This document shows, in pieces, positions 7,439 through 15,738 of a DNA stretch of 64,000 bases. Origin of the DNA: Leptonema sp964619535 (GTDB lineage: Bacteria; Spirochaetota; Leptospiria; Leptospirales; Leptonemataceae); contig CAZUEX010000009.1 in the NCBI GenBank assembly GCA_964619535.1, positions 62,001-126,000 on the forward strand, in the 5' to 3' direction. The notes below the pieces were generated by a model. That model was given only the letters and a program-made list of their open reading frames with translations. It was not told the origin of the DNA and did not search any database. Every line of letters starts with the position of its first letter. The first letter of the stretch is position 1. The translations under genes were made by a program, and so were the position numbers.

Positions 7439-8794
7439 ATGGTGGCTATCGATAACAGGCAGGCCGAAGAGCTGAAGCGGCATCAGGAGGCCTATGTCCT
7501 GTTGTTTGAATCCCTCTTGAAGAAACGCATCGACGATGCAGAAACCCTGGAGGGAAAGCTTTCGGAGCTGAAGTCACTGATTCATGGCATTGCCGACACG
7601 GATGGCTTTATCGAGCGCCTGCCAGATTTCGGCCGTATCCTGCAGATCCGGGAAGACCAGCTTGGCGCCTATATAGGGCAGAACTTTCTAAAGGCCCTCT
7701 CTGTAATTGAAGAGCGGCACAGGCAGGCAGAATCCCTGACCGCTGATGTCTTCGCCCAGGATGGTCCTCTTATCGATACGATCCTGTCGAAGATCGGCCC
7801 CATCGTTGCTCCACCGGACCGTTTTCAGCCCCTGGATGGCGGGCTGGTCAAGCTGATTCGTAATGGCCAGGAGGTCCTGCCACAAAGCGTTTCTGCTACA
7901 TCCGAATCCGACTCCACTCCGGCCGATGCATCGTCAGAGGCAGGGCAGGGGGCGACCGAGGCAGAGAAGGACGATCTGCCTGTAGCTGGCCTTCGGCGAG
8001 AGAAGTCCATTATTGCCGAGATCCTTGAGCGCTTTGGCAACATCCTCGATGTTCATGAAGCCCTGGTGCCGAAGGCCTTTTCGGCAGACGAAGAGGCCTT
8101 TGTCGTAGAAGAGGTGGCCCCGGCGGCCAAAGAGTCCACAGAGCCGGTAGAGACGTCTATCCTTGAGGAGATTCTGCAGAGGTTTGGCGATGAGCTGAAG
8201 GTGAGCGGCAGGCTTGTGCCCGCAGAATACTCCGGCGATGAATCCTTTTTCGACGCTGCAGAAGCCGAGGATCAGCCTGCAGGCCCGGCCTTTGAACCCA
8301 TTGGCGTGTCTCTGACCAGCTTTGCGGCCATCCGTGCGAGGATGGCCGAATTCCAGAAGAACCAGGATCGTGCCGGCTATCAGGCCTACCTCAGTACGGC
8401 TTCGAATGATATCAAGGCCGTTGTGGCCCTGCTGAACCTGTCGGCCAGGCAGCGAAAGCAGGCCATCAACCTGGATGAGGAGCTGTTCCGGATCAGTCAG
8501 ACCCTTCCTTACTCACAGGAACAGCTGCAGGAGCTTTTCAGGCGCATGGATCGCTATGCAAAGGCAACGACCCTGGTGAATGAGTTTACCGCAAGGGTGA
8601 AGCAGGCCAGTGCGCCGGTGCAGATGGAGCTGCGCAAGGTATGGCAACAGGTTCTGGATCTACTTGACGAGGATCTGGATGAGGTTTTGATGAAGCAAAG
8701 GGCGAAGATTATTCTTCTGGCCGTTAACCCGACCGTGAAGCCGACCATAGAATCTGGAATTATGTCGCTTATTAGCAGGATCGCTTCCCTGTAA
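7439..8794 (+). CDS. Unrecognised 451-residue protein with repeated helical segments
   Basis: I do not recognise this protein. It is acidic, soluble and largely helical. A short motif recurs about every 50-75 residues: DTILSKIGPIV near residue 113, SIIAEILERFGNIL near 190 and SILEEILQRFGDEL near 239, the last two each followed by a similar LVP-x-FSADE-like acidic tail. The C-terminal 170 residues are continuous helices. The ATG at 7439 is used; a TTG at 7412 would add nine residues, and neither has a good ribosome-binding site. No signal peptide or membrane helix is visible. Confidence 0.7.
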   Translation: MVAIDNRQAEELKRHQEAYVLLFESLLKKRIDDAETLEGKLSELKSLIHGIADTDGFIERLPDFGRILQIREDQLGAYIGQNFLKALSVIEERHRQAESLTADVFAQDGPLIDTILSKIGPIVAPPDRFQPLDGGLVKLIRNGQEVLPQSVSATSESDSTPADASSEAGQGATEAEKDDLPVAGLRREKSIIAEILERFGNILDVHEALVPKAFSADEEAFVVEEVAPAAKESTEPVETSILEEILQRFGDELKVSGRLVPAEYSGDESFFDAAEAEDQPAGPAFEPIGVSLTSFAAIRARMAEFQKNQDRAGYQAYLSTASNDIKAVVALLNLSARQRKQAINLDEELFRISQTLPYSQEQLQELFRRMDRYAKATTLVNEFTARVKQASAPVQMELRKVWQQVLDLLDEDLDEVLMKQRAKIILLAVNPTVKPTIESGIMSLISRIASL

Positions 8795-8837
8795 AGAAAA
8801 AGCCGCATGTGGAAGACGTCGTTCCGGCCGTTTTTGA

Positions 8838-8866
8838 TTGACGATCCCCCTATGTTCAAAATACAG
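8838..8866 (+). promoter_or_regulatory. Possible promoter of the tRNA-Thr/tRNA-Trp/secE run
   Basis: TTGACG (8838-8843) is followed after 17 bases by ATACAG, a poor -10 match. The predicted start near 8873 would leave about 22 bases before tRNA-Thr. The position fits better than the sequence. Confidence 0.35.
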
Positions 8867-8894
8867 GTCTTTCCTGTCCTATTCGCAGGAGAAT

Positions 8895-8967
8895 GCCCTC
8901 TTAGCTCAGTTGGTAGAGCGCATCCATGGTAAGGATGAGGTCACCAGTTCAAGCCTGGTAGAGGGCT
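8895..8967 (+). tRNA. tRNA-Thr (anticodon GGT)
   Basis: A complete 73-base cloverleaf is visible: acceptor GCCCTCT with AGAGGGC, D-arm TAGCTCAGTTGGTAGAGC, anticodon stem CATCC/GGATG with loop ATGGTAA giving anticodon GGT, and a T-arm with GTTCAAG. The 3' CCA is not encoded. It lies 26 bases before tRNA-Trp, so the two are probably cut from one transcript that continues into secE. Confidence 0.95.
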
Positions 8968-8993
8968 CGGCTGCGGGGCGTGGCCTTTGAAAT

Positions 8994-9068
8994 AGGTCGG
9001 TAGTTCAATGGCTAGAATAGGGGTCTCCAAAACCCTTGATGGGAGTTCGATTCTCCCCCGACCTGCCA
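8994..9068 (+). tRNA. tRNA-Trp (anticodon CCA)
   Basis: The cloverleaf has acceptor AGGTCGG/CCGACCT, anticodon loop CTCCAAA (anticodon CCA) and T-arm GTTCGATTC. The discriminator is G and the 3' CCA is encoded, unlike the other three tRNAs in the window. The secE start codon follows 17 bases later, the common bacterial tRNA-Trp/secE/nusG arrangement. Confidence 0.96.
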
Positions 9069-9084
9069 GCGGTGGTCTATTTAT

Positions 9085-9270
9085 ATGTGGAAGTTTTTAA
9101 AAGAGACCAGAGAGGAAATGCGGCACGTAGTGTGGCCGGGAAGAGAAGAGGTCGTAAACTCCACCATCGTTGTGATGGTGTCGGTTGTGGTGATCTCGCT
9201 CTTTTTGTTCTTCACCGACCTCGTTTTCGAAAGGATCTTCGAATTCTTTGTTGGCCTGGGCTCGGGTTGA
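9085..9270 (+). CDS. secE: Protein translocase subunit SecE
   Basis: This 61-residue subunit of the SecYEG channel clamps the two halves of SecY in the inner membrane. It is the short, single-helix form: a cytoplasmic amphipathic helix with the conserved WPGREEV motif (about residues 17-23), then one membrane helix (about 28-46). It lies between tRNA-Trp and nusG, as in most bacteria. SecY is encoded 24 kb downstream. Confidence 0.95.
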   Translation: MWKFLKETREEMRHVVWPGREEVVNSTIVVMVSVVVISLFLFFTDLVFERIFEFFVGLGSG

Positions 9271-9288
9271 GTCCGCGGGGCTGATCGT

Positions 9289-9822
9289 ATGAAGCAGTGG
9301 TATGTAATTAAGACTTATGCGGGCCACGAGAAGAAGGCCAAGATGAACATCGAAAAGATGGCGGAAAGTCGCGGCCTTCTTTCCAGGGTGGGGCAGGTAA
9401 GTGTCCCTACCATTAAGATGGCTGAGATGAAGGGAGGGAAGAAGCGAATCGTTGAGAAGAAGTTTATGCCTGGCTATGTAATTGCCGAGCTGGACCTGGA
9501 CGATAACCTTCAGTCCCTGATTCGTCGTCTGCCGTCGATTTCTGGTTTTGTCGGGAATCCCGATCCCCAGCCGCTTACACCGGAAGAGGTGAAGAGTCTG
9601 CTGAATGTGCAGAGCCAGGAAGAGGAAGAGGCAAACGTAACCAGTATGCTCTTTCGTGTTGGTGAGACGGTGAAAATCATCGATGGTCCGTTTGCCAATT
9701 TTGCCGGCATTGTAGATGAGATTATGCCCGAAAAAGGGCGCTTACGAGTTCGAGTAGAAATCTTCGGGCAGGCCACTCCTGTGGAGCTGGATTACCTGCA
9801 GGTTGCTTCGAACGTTGGATGA
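9289..9822 (+). CDS. nusG: Transcription termination/antitermination factor NusG
   Basis: NusG binds the RNA polymerase clamp and links it to Rho or to ribosomal protein S10. The 177-residue protein has the NGN domain first (WYVIKTYAGHEKKA at the start, FMPGYV near residue 62) and a C-terminal KOW domain (VGETVKIIDGPFANFAG, about residues 124-140). It has normal length and no inserted domain. It lies 18 bases after secE and 23 before rplK. Confidence 0.97.
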   Translation: MKQWYVIKTYAGHEKKAKMNIEKMAESRGLLSRVGQVSVPTIKMAEMKGGKKRIVEKKFMPGYVIAELDLDDNLQSLIRRLPSISGFVGNPDPQPLTPEEVKSLLNVQSQEEEEANVTSMLFRVGETVKIIDGPFANFAGIVDEIMPEKGRLRVRVEIFGQATPVELDYLQVASNVG

Positions 9823-9845
9823 GAAACCAGAACAGGTCATAGGAA

Positions 9846-10274
9846 ATGGCACAGAAGAAAATCGTCACTCAGATTAAACTGCAGGTAGAAGCGGGAAAAG
9901 CGACTCCTGCTCCTCCGGTCGGTCCGGCTCTTGGTCAGCACGGGCTGAACATTATGGAGTTCTGCAAGCAGTTCAACGAACGAACCAAGGGTGATGCGGG
10001 TATCAAGATTCCCGTTATTATCACCGCATATTCCGATCGTAGTTTTACGTTTATTACGAAGTCTCCACCGGCTCCGCTGCTGATCAAGAAGGAGCTCGGG
10101 TTGACGTCTGGTGCGTCCACACCGGGTAAGACCATTGTGGGCAAGATTACCAGGGCTCAGCTTGAGAAGATTGCTGAGGTGAAAAAACAGGATCTGAACT
10201 GTTATGATACGGCAGCGGCCGTCCGCATCCTTGCTGGATCCTGCCGATCGATGGGTATTGAGGTGGAGGACTGA
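9846..10274 (+). CDS. rplK: 50S ribosomal protein L11
   Basis: L11 forms the stalk base with 23S rRNA and is needed for factor GTPase activation and the stringent response. At 142 residues it has standard length. The proline-rich switch PAPPVGPALGQHG near residues 20-33, where thiostrepton-type antibiotics act, is intact. Only one base separates its stop from the rplA start. Confidence 0.97.
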   Translation: MAQKKIVTQIKLQVEAGKATPAPPVGPALGQHGLNIMEFCKQFNERTKGDAGIKIPVIITAYSDRSFTFITKSPPAPLLIKKELGLTSGASTPGKTIVGKITRAQLEKIAEVKKQDLNCYDTAAAVRILAGSCRSMGIEVED

Positions 10275-10275
10275 G

Positions 10276-10959
10276 ATGAATCGTGGAAAGAAGTGGAAAG
10301 CGGCCTACGAAAAGATCAATCCCGGTGAGCTTCTGTCTGTAGAAGAAGCCGCTGCGAAGATCCGTGAGATCTCGACGACAAAGTTTGACGGGTCGGTAGA
10401 TGCCTCCCTGAAAATCGGCTACAAATCGCTGCAGAACGTTCGTGGTGTTGTGCGTCTTCCCCATGGGACGGGTAAGAATATCCGGGTCTGTGTGATTGCA
10501 AAGGCCGATAAGCACGCTGCTGCAAAAGAAGCCGGTGCAGAGTTCGTGGGTGCAGAAGATATTATTGAAAAGATTCAGACCGAGAAATGGACGGATTTTG
10601 ATGCCTGTGTGGCTACTCCCGACATGATGCCGAAAATCGGTAAACTCGGTCAGATCCTCGGTCGCAAAGGCCTGATGCCGAAGCCCAAGGCGGGCACGGT
10701 AACGGAAGATGTGGCCACGGCTGTTAAGAATGTGAAGGCAGGGCAGGTTGAATATAAGGCCGACAAAACGGGCGTCGTTGCCGTTCCGGTAGGTCGGGTA
10801 TCCTTTGAGCCCGAGAAGCTGGCCGAGAACATCCGCCATCTGTATCAATCCATCCTGAGAGACAAGCCCTCAGATGCGAAGGGTGAGTATGTGAAAACGC
10901 TGCATATCTCTCCAACCATGGGCCCTGCTCTTAAGGTTAATGTACGAAATCTTGTCTGA
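10276..10959 (+). CDS. rplA: 50S ribosomal protein L1
   Basis: L1 forms the mobile stalk at the tRNA exit site and in many bacteria represses its own operon. The ATG at 10276 gives 227 residues, normal for L1. A longer frame beginning inside rplK would add 24 unrelated residues and is rejected. The conserved GRKGLMPKPKAGTVT segment (about residues 129-143) is present. Confidence 0.97.
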   Translation: MNRGKKWKAAYEKINPGELLSVEEAAAKIREISTTKFDGSVDASLKIGYKSLQNVRGVVRLPHGTGKNIRVCVIAKADKHAAAKEAGAEFVGAEDIIEKIQTEKWTDFDACVATPDMMPKIGKLGQILGRKGLMPKPKAGTVTEDVATAVKNVKAGQVEYKADKTGVVAVPVGRVSFEPEKLAENIRHLYQSILRDKPSDAKGEYVKTLHISPTMGPALKVNVRNLV

Positions 10960-10967
10960 GGTGAATC

Positions 10968-11501
10968 ATGCCTTCCGTCGAAAATAAGCAAAAAGTTGAA
11001 ACCATAGCGGCCTTATTGAAAGAGAAGCCGAACTTTGTCATTACGACCTACTCAGGGCTCGATGTGGCCAAGATTACGGCGCTGCGCTCTCAGATAAGAG
11101 AGGCCAACGGAACCATGAAGGTTCTGAAGAATACGCTTTTCCAGCTGGCTCTGACTCAGTCTGAAGCGCATAAAGAGGCTGCAGAAGGCCTGAAGGATGT
11201 TCTGAAGGGACCCTGTGCTGTAATCTTTGTCGGCGACGATGTGCCTTCCGTGGCCAAGATTGTCGTCGAGCAGGGAAAAAGCGAGGAGAAGCTGGCGGTA
11301 AAAGGTGGCTACTTCGAAGGGCGCTTCCTTCCGAAAAACGAGGTGCTGGCTATTGCAGATCTGCCCTCCAAGGACGAACTGCTTGCCATTATCGGTCGCG
11401 GCCTGAATACACCGGCTACGAAGATTGCTACCGGCATCAACCAGATTATGTCCGCCCTTGCGCGGGGTATTAAGGCCGTTGCTGAGAAGAACGGTCAGTA
11501 A
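10968..11501 (+). CDS. rplJ: 50S ribosomal protein L10
   Basis: L10 anchors L7/L12 dimers to the ribosome stalk. The 177-residue protein has the N-terminal rRNA-binding domain (including the KNTLFQLA stretch) and a C-terminal helix for L12 binding. Only 8 bases follow rplA, so the long leader that mediates L10 autorepression in E. coli is absent. Confidence 0.96.
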   Translation: MPSVENKQKVETIAALLKEKPNFVITTYSGLDVAKITALRSQIREANGTMKVLKNTLFQLALTQSEAHKEAAEGLKDVLKGPCAVIFVGDDVPSVAKIVVEQGKSEEKLAVKGGYFEGRFLPKNEVLAIADLPSKDELLAIIGRGLNTPATKIATGINQIMSALARGIKAVAEKNGQ

Positions 11502-11549
11502 ACGATTACATGAAGGAATACAAATAGGGATAAGGATAAGGAGAAAACA

Positions 11550-11927
11550 ATGTCAGTAGATGCATTGCTTGAGCAGATTGGTTCGCTCACTCTCGTTGAG
11601 GCAGCTGAACTCGTAAAAAAGATGGAAGACAAATTCGGCATCTCTACGGCCGCTCCTGTTGCAGTAGCTGCAGCGGCAGCGCCCGGCGCAGCGGCCGCTT
11701 CGGATGACGACGCCAGCTTTAACGTGGTTCTGAAAGGCTTCGGTGACAAGAAGATCGACGTGATCAAGGTCGTTCGTGAAGAAACCGGACTGGGCCTCAA
11801 AGAAGCGAAAGATCTTGTTGAGAAAGGCGGTCAGAACGTGAAAGAAGGACTTTCTAAGTCTGATGCAGAAGCTCTCAAGAAGAAGCTGGAAGAAGCTGGA
11901 GCTCAAGTCGAGCTTGCAAAGGCCTGA
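11550..11927 (+). CDS. rplL: 50S ribosomal protein L7/L12
   Basis: This multi-copy stalk protein recruits translation factors. The 125 residues divide into an N-terminal dimerisation helix pair (1-33), an Ala-rich hinge (about 36-54) and the factor-binding C-terminal domain, with the conserved KIDVIKVVREETGLGLKEAK region. A strong AAGGAG ribosome-binding site precedes the ATG, in keeping with the need for extra copies. Confidence 0.97.
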   Translation: MSVDALLEQIGSLTLVEAAELVKKMEDKFGISTAAPVAVAAAAAPGAAAASDDDASFNVVLKGFGDKKIDVIKVVREETGLGLKEAKDLVEKGGQNVKEGLSKSDAEALKKKLEEAGAQVELAKA

Positions 11928-11946
11928 GAAATTCAGCAACAGGAAT

Positions 11947-11971
11947 GCCCGGGGTCTTTTCACCGGGCTTT
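11947..11971 (+). terminator. Hairpin between rplL and rpoB, likely attenuator
   Basis: GCCCGG (11947-11952) pairs with CCGGGC (11963-11968), followed by TTTCC and a T-rich stretch. The position matches the partial terminator between rplL and rpoB in other bacteria, which lowers polymerase expression relative to the stalk proteins. Confidence 0.6.
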
Positions 11972-12048
11972 CCATTTCTTTATAACATAGCCTGCAACAC
12001 AGGCTGCGCTCGCGCGCATACACTCATCGAACCGGTTCGGCACCTCCT

Positions 12049-15000
12049 ATGATGGAACAGAAGCAGTTGAACGTTGAAAATCTGGGCAAGATCACGGATT
12101 ATTCCTACCTTCCCGATCTCATCGAGATTCAAATCAAATCCTATGAGGATTTTCTCCAATATGACGTTCCGGCGCCGAAGCGGCAGCCGCGTGGACTGGA
12201 GGCCGTCTTTCAGGAGACTTTTCCCATAGAGAGCTCCAATGACGACATGGTCCTGGAGTATGATTCTTACACCTTTGGTGAGGTAAAATGGCCCCCTGAA
12301 GAATGTAAGAGTCGAGGATTGACCTATCAGGCTCCTTTAAAAGCCACAATCCGTCTGATTAACAAGCAGACGTTTGAGGTGCGGGAGCATTCCGTTTATA
12401 TGGGCGACATTCCGCTGATGACGGAGCAGGGCACCTTTATCATCAACGGTGCTGAGCGGATTGTTGTGTCTCAGTTGCATCGCTCTCCGGGCATCTTCTT
12501 CTTCTATGATCAGGAGAAGATGGTTCACTCTGCCCGTGTCATCCCCTATCGTGGATCATGGCTTGAGGTAGAGCTGGACAACAAGGGCATTATAATGGCC
12601 CGCATTGACCGCAAGAAGAAGTTCCCCGCCACACTTCTGCTGAAGTGTCTGGGCGCCGGTAGCAACGAAGAAGTTTTACGGTTATTCTATAAATCTGAAA
12701 CCGCAAAGATTGCAGGGGCACAGAAGAAAGACCTGAGTCGCATCATGGGACGCAGGCTGGCTTCAGCGGTGAAAAACCCGGAAACGGGTGAAACGCTGAT
12801 GTTCCCCGGCGAATCGATCAACGAAGATAATATTGGCATTCTTAAAGAACTGAAGATCAAGAGCGTGGACCTTCTGGTCTTTCCGGGGGGGCGGGACGAT
12901 ACCGTCGTCATCAACTGTCTGGAAAAAGACGGAACGCAGACCGAAGAAGAGGCTCTGCAGAAGTTCTACCATATTATGCGTGCTGGCGAACCGTTCGACG
13001 CCGATGCGGCTCGTCAGGAGCTGGATCGGCTGTTCTTCAGCGAACGTTCCTACGATCTCGGAGAGGTCGGTCGGTATAAAGTAAATAACAAGTTCCGCTT
13101 TATCAACAAGAAGGACTTCACGGACGTAAAGGATCGTGCCCTGCGACCGGTCGATCTGATCGAAACCTTCCGCTACTTTGTAAACCTTGTAAACGAGGTG
13201 CCCGGTTATCATTATGATGATATCGATCACCTCGGTAACCGACGGATTCGATCCGTAGGCGAATTGCTGCAGAACCAGCTGAAGACGGGTTTTGCTCGTA
13301 TGGAGCGGGTCGTCAAGGAACGGATGAGCATCCAGGACCTTGCCTCTGTAACACCGCAGGCCCTGATCTCGATCAAGCCGATTATGGCCGTGATCAACGA
13401 ATTCTTCGGATCCAGCCAGCTGTCTCAGTTTATGGATCAGACGAATCCGCTTGCCGAGCTGACTCATAAACGTCGTCTCAATGCCCTCGGACCTGGTGGT
13501 CTGACAAGGGAACGTGCGGGCTTTGAGGTGCGGGACATTCACTACTCGCATTACGGCCGTATGTGTCCCATTGAGACGCCGGAAGGGCCGAATATTGGCC
13601 TGATCGTGTCGATGTCGACGCTTACGCGGGTGAACCCGTACGGCTTCCTGGAAACCCCTTACCGTAAGGTGAATAAAGGCAAGGTATCGAATGATGTCGA
13701 ATACCTGACCGCCGACATTGAAGAGCATTATACCATTGCACAGGCAAACGCTCCATTGAACGACGACAATACGTTCACCAACCGTATGGTGTCCTGTCGT
13801 CGTATGGACGACTTCCCCATCGCTGCTCCGGAAGAGATTAACTACATGGACATTGCTCCGCTGCAGGTTGTCTCTGTTTCGACGGCGCTGATTCCGTTCC
13901 TGGAGCATGATGATGCGAACCGTGCCCTCATGGGCTCGAACATGCAACGCCAGGCTGTGCCCCTGCTGGTAGATGAGGCCCCGCTTGTGGGTACCGGCAT
14001 GGAGGTGCGTGCAGCCTACGATTCTCGTACATGCGTAACGGCCAAAGAGGACGGTGTTGTTGTTAAGGTCGATGCGAAGCAGATTGTCGTAAAGATCTCG
14101 AATAAAGAGACGAGGGTATACGAACTCAAGAAGTTCCTGCGAACCAACCAGAGCACGATCTTCAACCAACGTCCTGTTGTGAAGATGTTGTATGCTCCGA
14201 TATCGGGCGTTGTGAAATCGGTCTCTGCAGAGGCCTTCGAGATTGAAGGCGAAGAAGGGACGACGCAGGTTCCCCTGAAAGAAGGCGAGCGGCAGTTCGA
14301 GCTGTTCGTGAAGAAGGGGGACAAGGTTCAGGAAGGCGAGATCATCGGTGGCCAGAAGGTATTTGCAGAGAAGCGAGATAACCGTGGACGTCTGGTGCGC
14401 ATGGCTACCATCCTTGCAGAAGGCCCCTCGGTCGACCAGGGCCGCCTGGCACTTGGGAAGAACGTACTGGTTGCCTTCATGCCCTGGGAAGGCTATAACT
14501 TCGAGGATGCCATCCTCCTCAGTGAACGCATTGTAAAAGAAGACGTATTCACCTCGGTTCACATCGAAGAATACGAAATACAGGCTCGTGAGACCAAGCT
14601 CGGTCAGGAGCAGATTACGCGGGATATTCCGAATCTGAGCGACAAGGCCTTCCGTGATCTGGATGACCGTGGAATCGTCCGAATCGGGGCCGAGGTACGA
14701 TCCGGTGATATCCTCGTCGGTATGGTAACGCCAAAAGGCGAAAGTGATCTTACCCCGGAATACAAGCTGCTTCATTCCATCTTCGGTGAAAAGGCAAGGG
14801 AGGTGCGTGATACCTCTCTGCGTATGCCAAATGGAACGGAAGGCATCGTCATCGACGTGAAGCATTACACACGGGATAATGGCGATGAACTGCCAGCCGG
14901 CGTAGAGGCGATGGTGAAGGTCTATGTGGCCACGAAGCGGAAGTTGCAGGTGGGCGATAAGATGGCCGGACGTCACGGAAACAAAGGCGTTGTGGCCCGT

Positions 15001-15723
15001 ATCATGGCCGAAGAGGACATGCCCTACATGGAAGATGGTACCCCCATCGACATTGTTCTGAATCCGCTGGGTGTACCTTCCCGTATGAACATCGGTCAGA
15101 TCCTGGAAACGATGCTTGGCTTTGCCGGCAAACGTCTGGGAACCCTCTTTGAAACTCCTGTATTTGACGGAGCGAAAGAGGCCGACATCGAGCGCTATCT
15201 AAAAGAGGCCGGCCTGCCCGAGAACTGCAAGTACGACCTGTATGATGGGCGATCCGGTGAGAAGTTTGAGAACAAGGTATTCTGCGGTTACATCTATATG
15301 TTGAAACTGGCACACCTTGTCGATGACAAGATCCATGCCCGATCGACCGGTCCGTACTCTCTGGTGACGCAGCAGCCCCTTGGCGGTAAGGCCCAGTTTG
15401 GTGGGCAGCGTCTTGGAGAAATGGAGGTTTGGGCGCTGGAAGCGTATGGGGCCTCCCACACACTTCAGGAACTGCTTACGGTGAAATCCGACGATATGAT
15501 CGGACGGGCTCGCATTTATGAGGCCATTGTGAAGGGCATTCACACGATTAAACCGGGCGTGCCGGAGTCGTTTAATGTTCTTCTGCAAGAGTTGCGAGGT
15601 CTGGCCCTTGATGTTGCGCTGCTGGATCCTTCCGGTGAGCGCATCGACCTGAGCGATCTGGAAAGCGATGACCGACAGGAAAGAAGGGCGCGCATCCGAA
15701 TCGAATCCATTGAGCGCATGTAA
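12049..15723 (+). CDS. rpoB: RNA polymerase beta subunit
   Basis: Beta forms half of the polymerase active centre. The 1224 residues include the rifampicin pocket (residues about 454-490) and a GRHGNKG segment near residue 973. In the pocket the sequence reads THKRRLNALGPGG: the residue aligned with E. coli Ser531 is Asn (residue 478, codon AAT at 13480-13482). That substitution is linked to natural rifampicin resistance in several spirochaetes. The gene lies 121 bases after rplL, behind an attenuator-like hairpin, and 15 bases before rpoC. A second ATG at codon 2 is an equally good start. Confidence 0.98.
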   Translation: MMEQKQLNVENLGKITDYSYLPDLIEIQIKSYEDFLQYDVPAPKRQPRGLEAVFQETFPIESSNDDMVLEYDSYTFGEVKWPPEECKSRGLTYQAPLKATIRLINKQTFEVREHSVYMGDIPLMTEQGTFIINGAERIVVSQLHRSPGIFFFYDQEKMVHSARVIPYRGSWLEVELDNKGIIMARIDRKKKFPATLLLKCLGAGSNEEVLRLFYKSETAKIAGAQKKDLSRIMGRRLASAVKNPETGETLMFPGESINEDNIGILKELKIKSVDLLVFPGGRDDTVVINCLEKDGTQTEEEALQKFYHIMRAGEPFDADAARQELDRLFFSERSYDLGEVGRYKVNNKFRFINKKDFTDVKDRALRPVDLIETFRYFVNLVNEVPGYHYDDIDHLGNRRIRSVGELLQNQLKTGFARMERVVKERMSIQDLASVTPQALISIKPIMAVINEFFGSSQLSQFMDQTNPLAELTHKRRLNALGPGGLTRERAGFEVRDIHYSHYGRMCPIETPEGPNIGLIVSMSTLTRVNPYGFLETPYRKVNKGKVSNDVEYLTADIEEHYTIAQANAPLNDDNTFTNRMVSCRRMDDFPIAAPEEINYMDIAPLQVVSVSTALIPFLEHDDANRALMGSNMQRQAVPLLVDEAPLVGTGMEVRAAYDSRTCVTAKEDGVVVKVDAKQIVVKISNKETRVYELKKFLRTNQSTIFNQRPVVKMLYAPISGVVKSVSAEAFEIEGEEGTTQVPLKEGERQFELFVKKGDKVQEGEIIGGQKVFAEKRDNRGRLVRMATILAEGPSVDQGRLALGKNVLVAFMPWEGYNFEDAILLSERIVKEDVFTSVHIEEYEIQARETKLGQEQITRDIPNLSDKAFRDLDDRGIVRIGAEVRSGDILVGMVTPKGESDLTPEYKLLHSIFGEKAREVRDTSLRMPNGTEGIVIDVKHYTRDNGDELPAGVEAMVKVYVATKRKLQVGDKMAGRHGNKGVVARIMAEEDMPYMEDGTPIDIVLNPLGVPSRMNIGQILETMLGFAGKRLGTLFETPVFDGAKEADIERYLKEAGLPENCKYDLYDGRSGEKFENKVFCGYIYMLKLAHLVDDKIHARSTGPYSLVTQQPLGGKAQFGGQRLGEMEVWALEAYGASHTLQELLTVKSDDMIGRARIYEAIVKGIHTIKPGVPESFNVLLQELRGLALDVALLDPSGERIDLSDLESDDRQERRARIRIESIERM

Positions 15724-15738
15724 GGCAGGTAATATTTC

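Noticed and set aside
10204..10275. N-terminal extension of L1 inside rplK
   Set aside because: The extra 24 residues match no L1 protein, and the ATG at 10276 starts the conserved sequence.
12763..14976. Long open frame on the minus strand inside rpoB
   Set aside because: Its translation has no recognisable family, and the plus-strand frame encodes the full, highly conserved RpoB. It is a by-product of codon use in a GC-rich gene.
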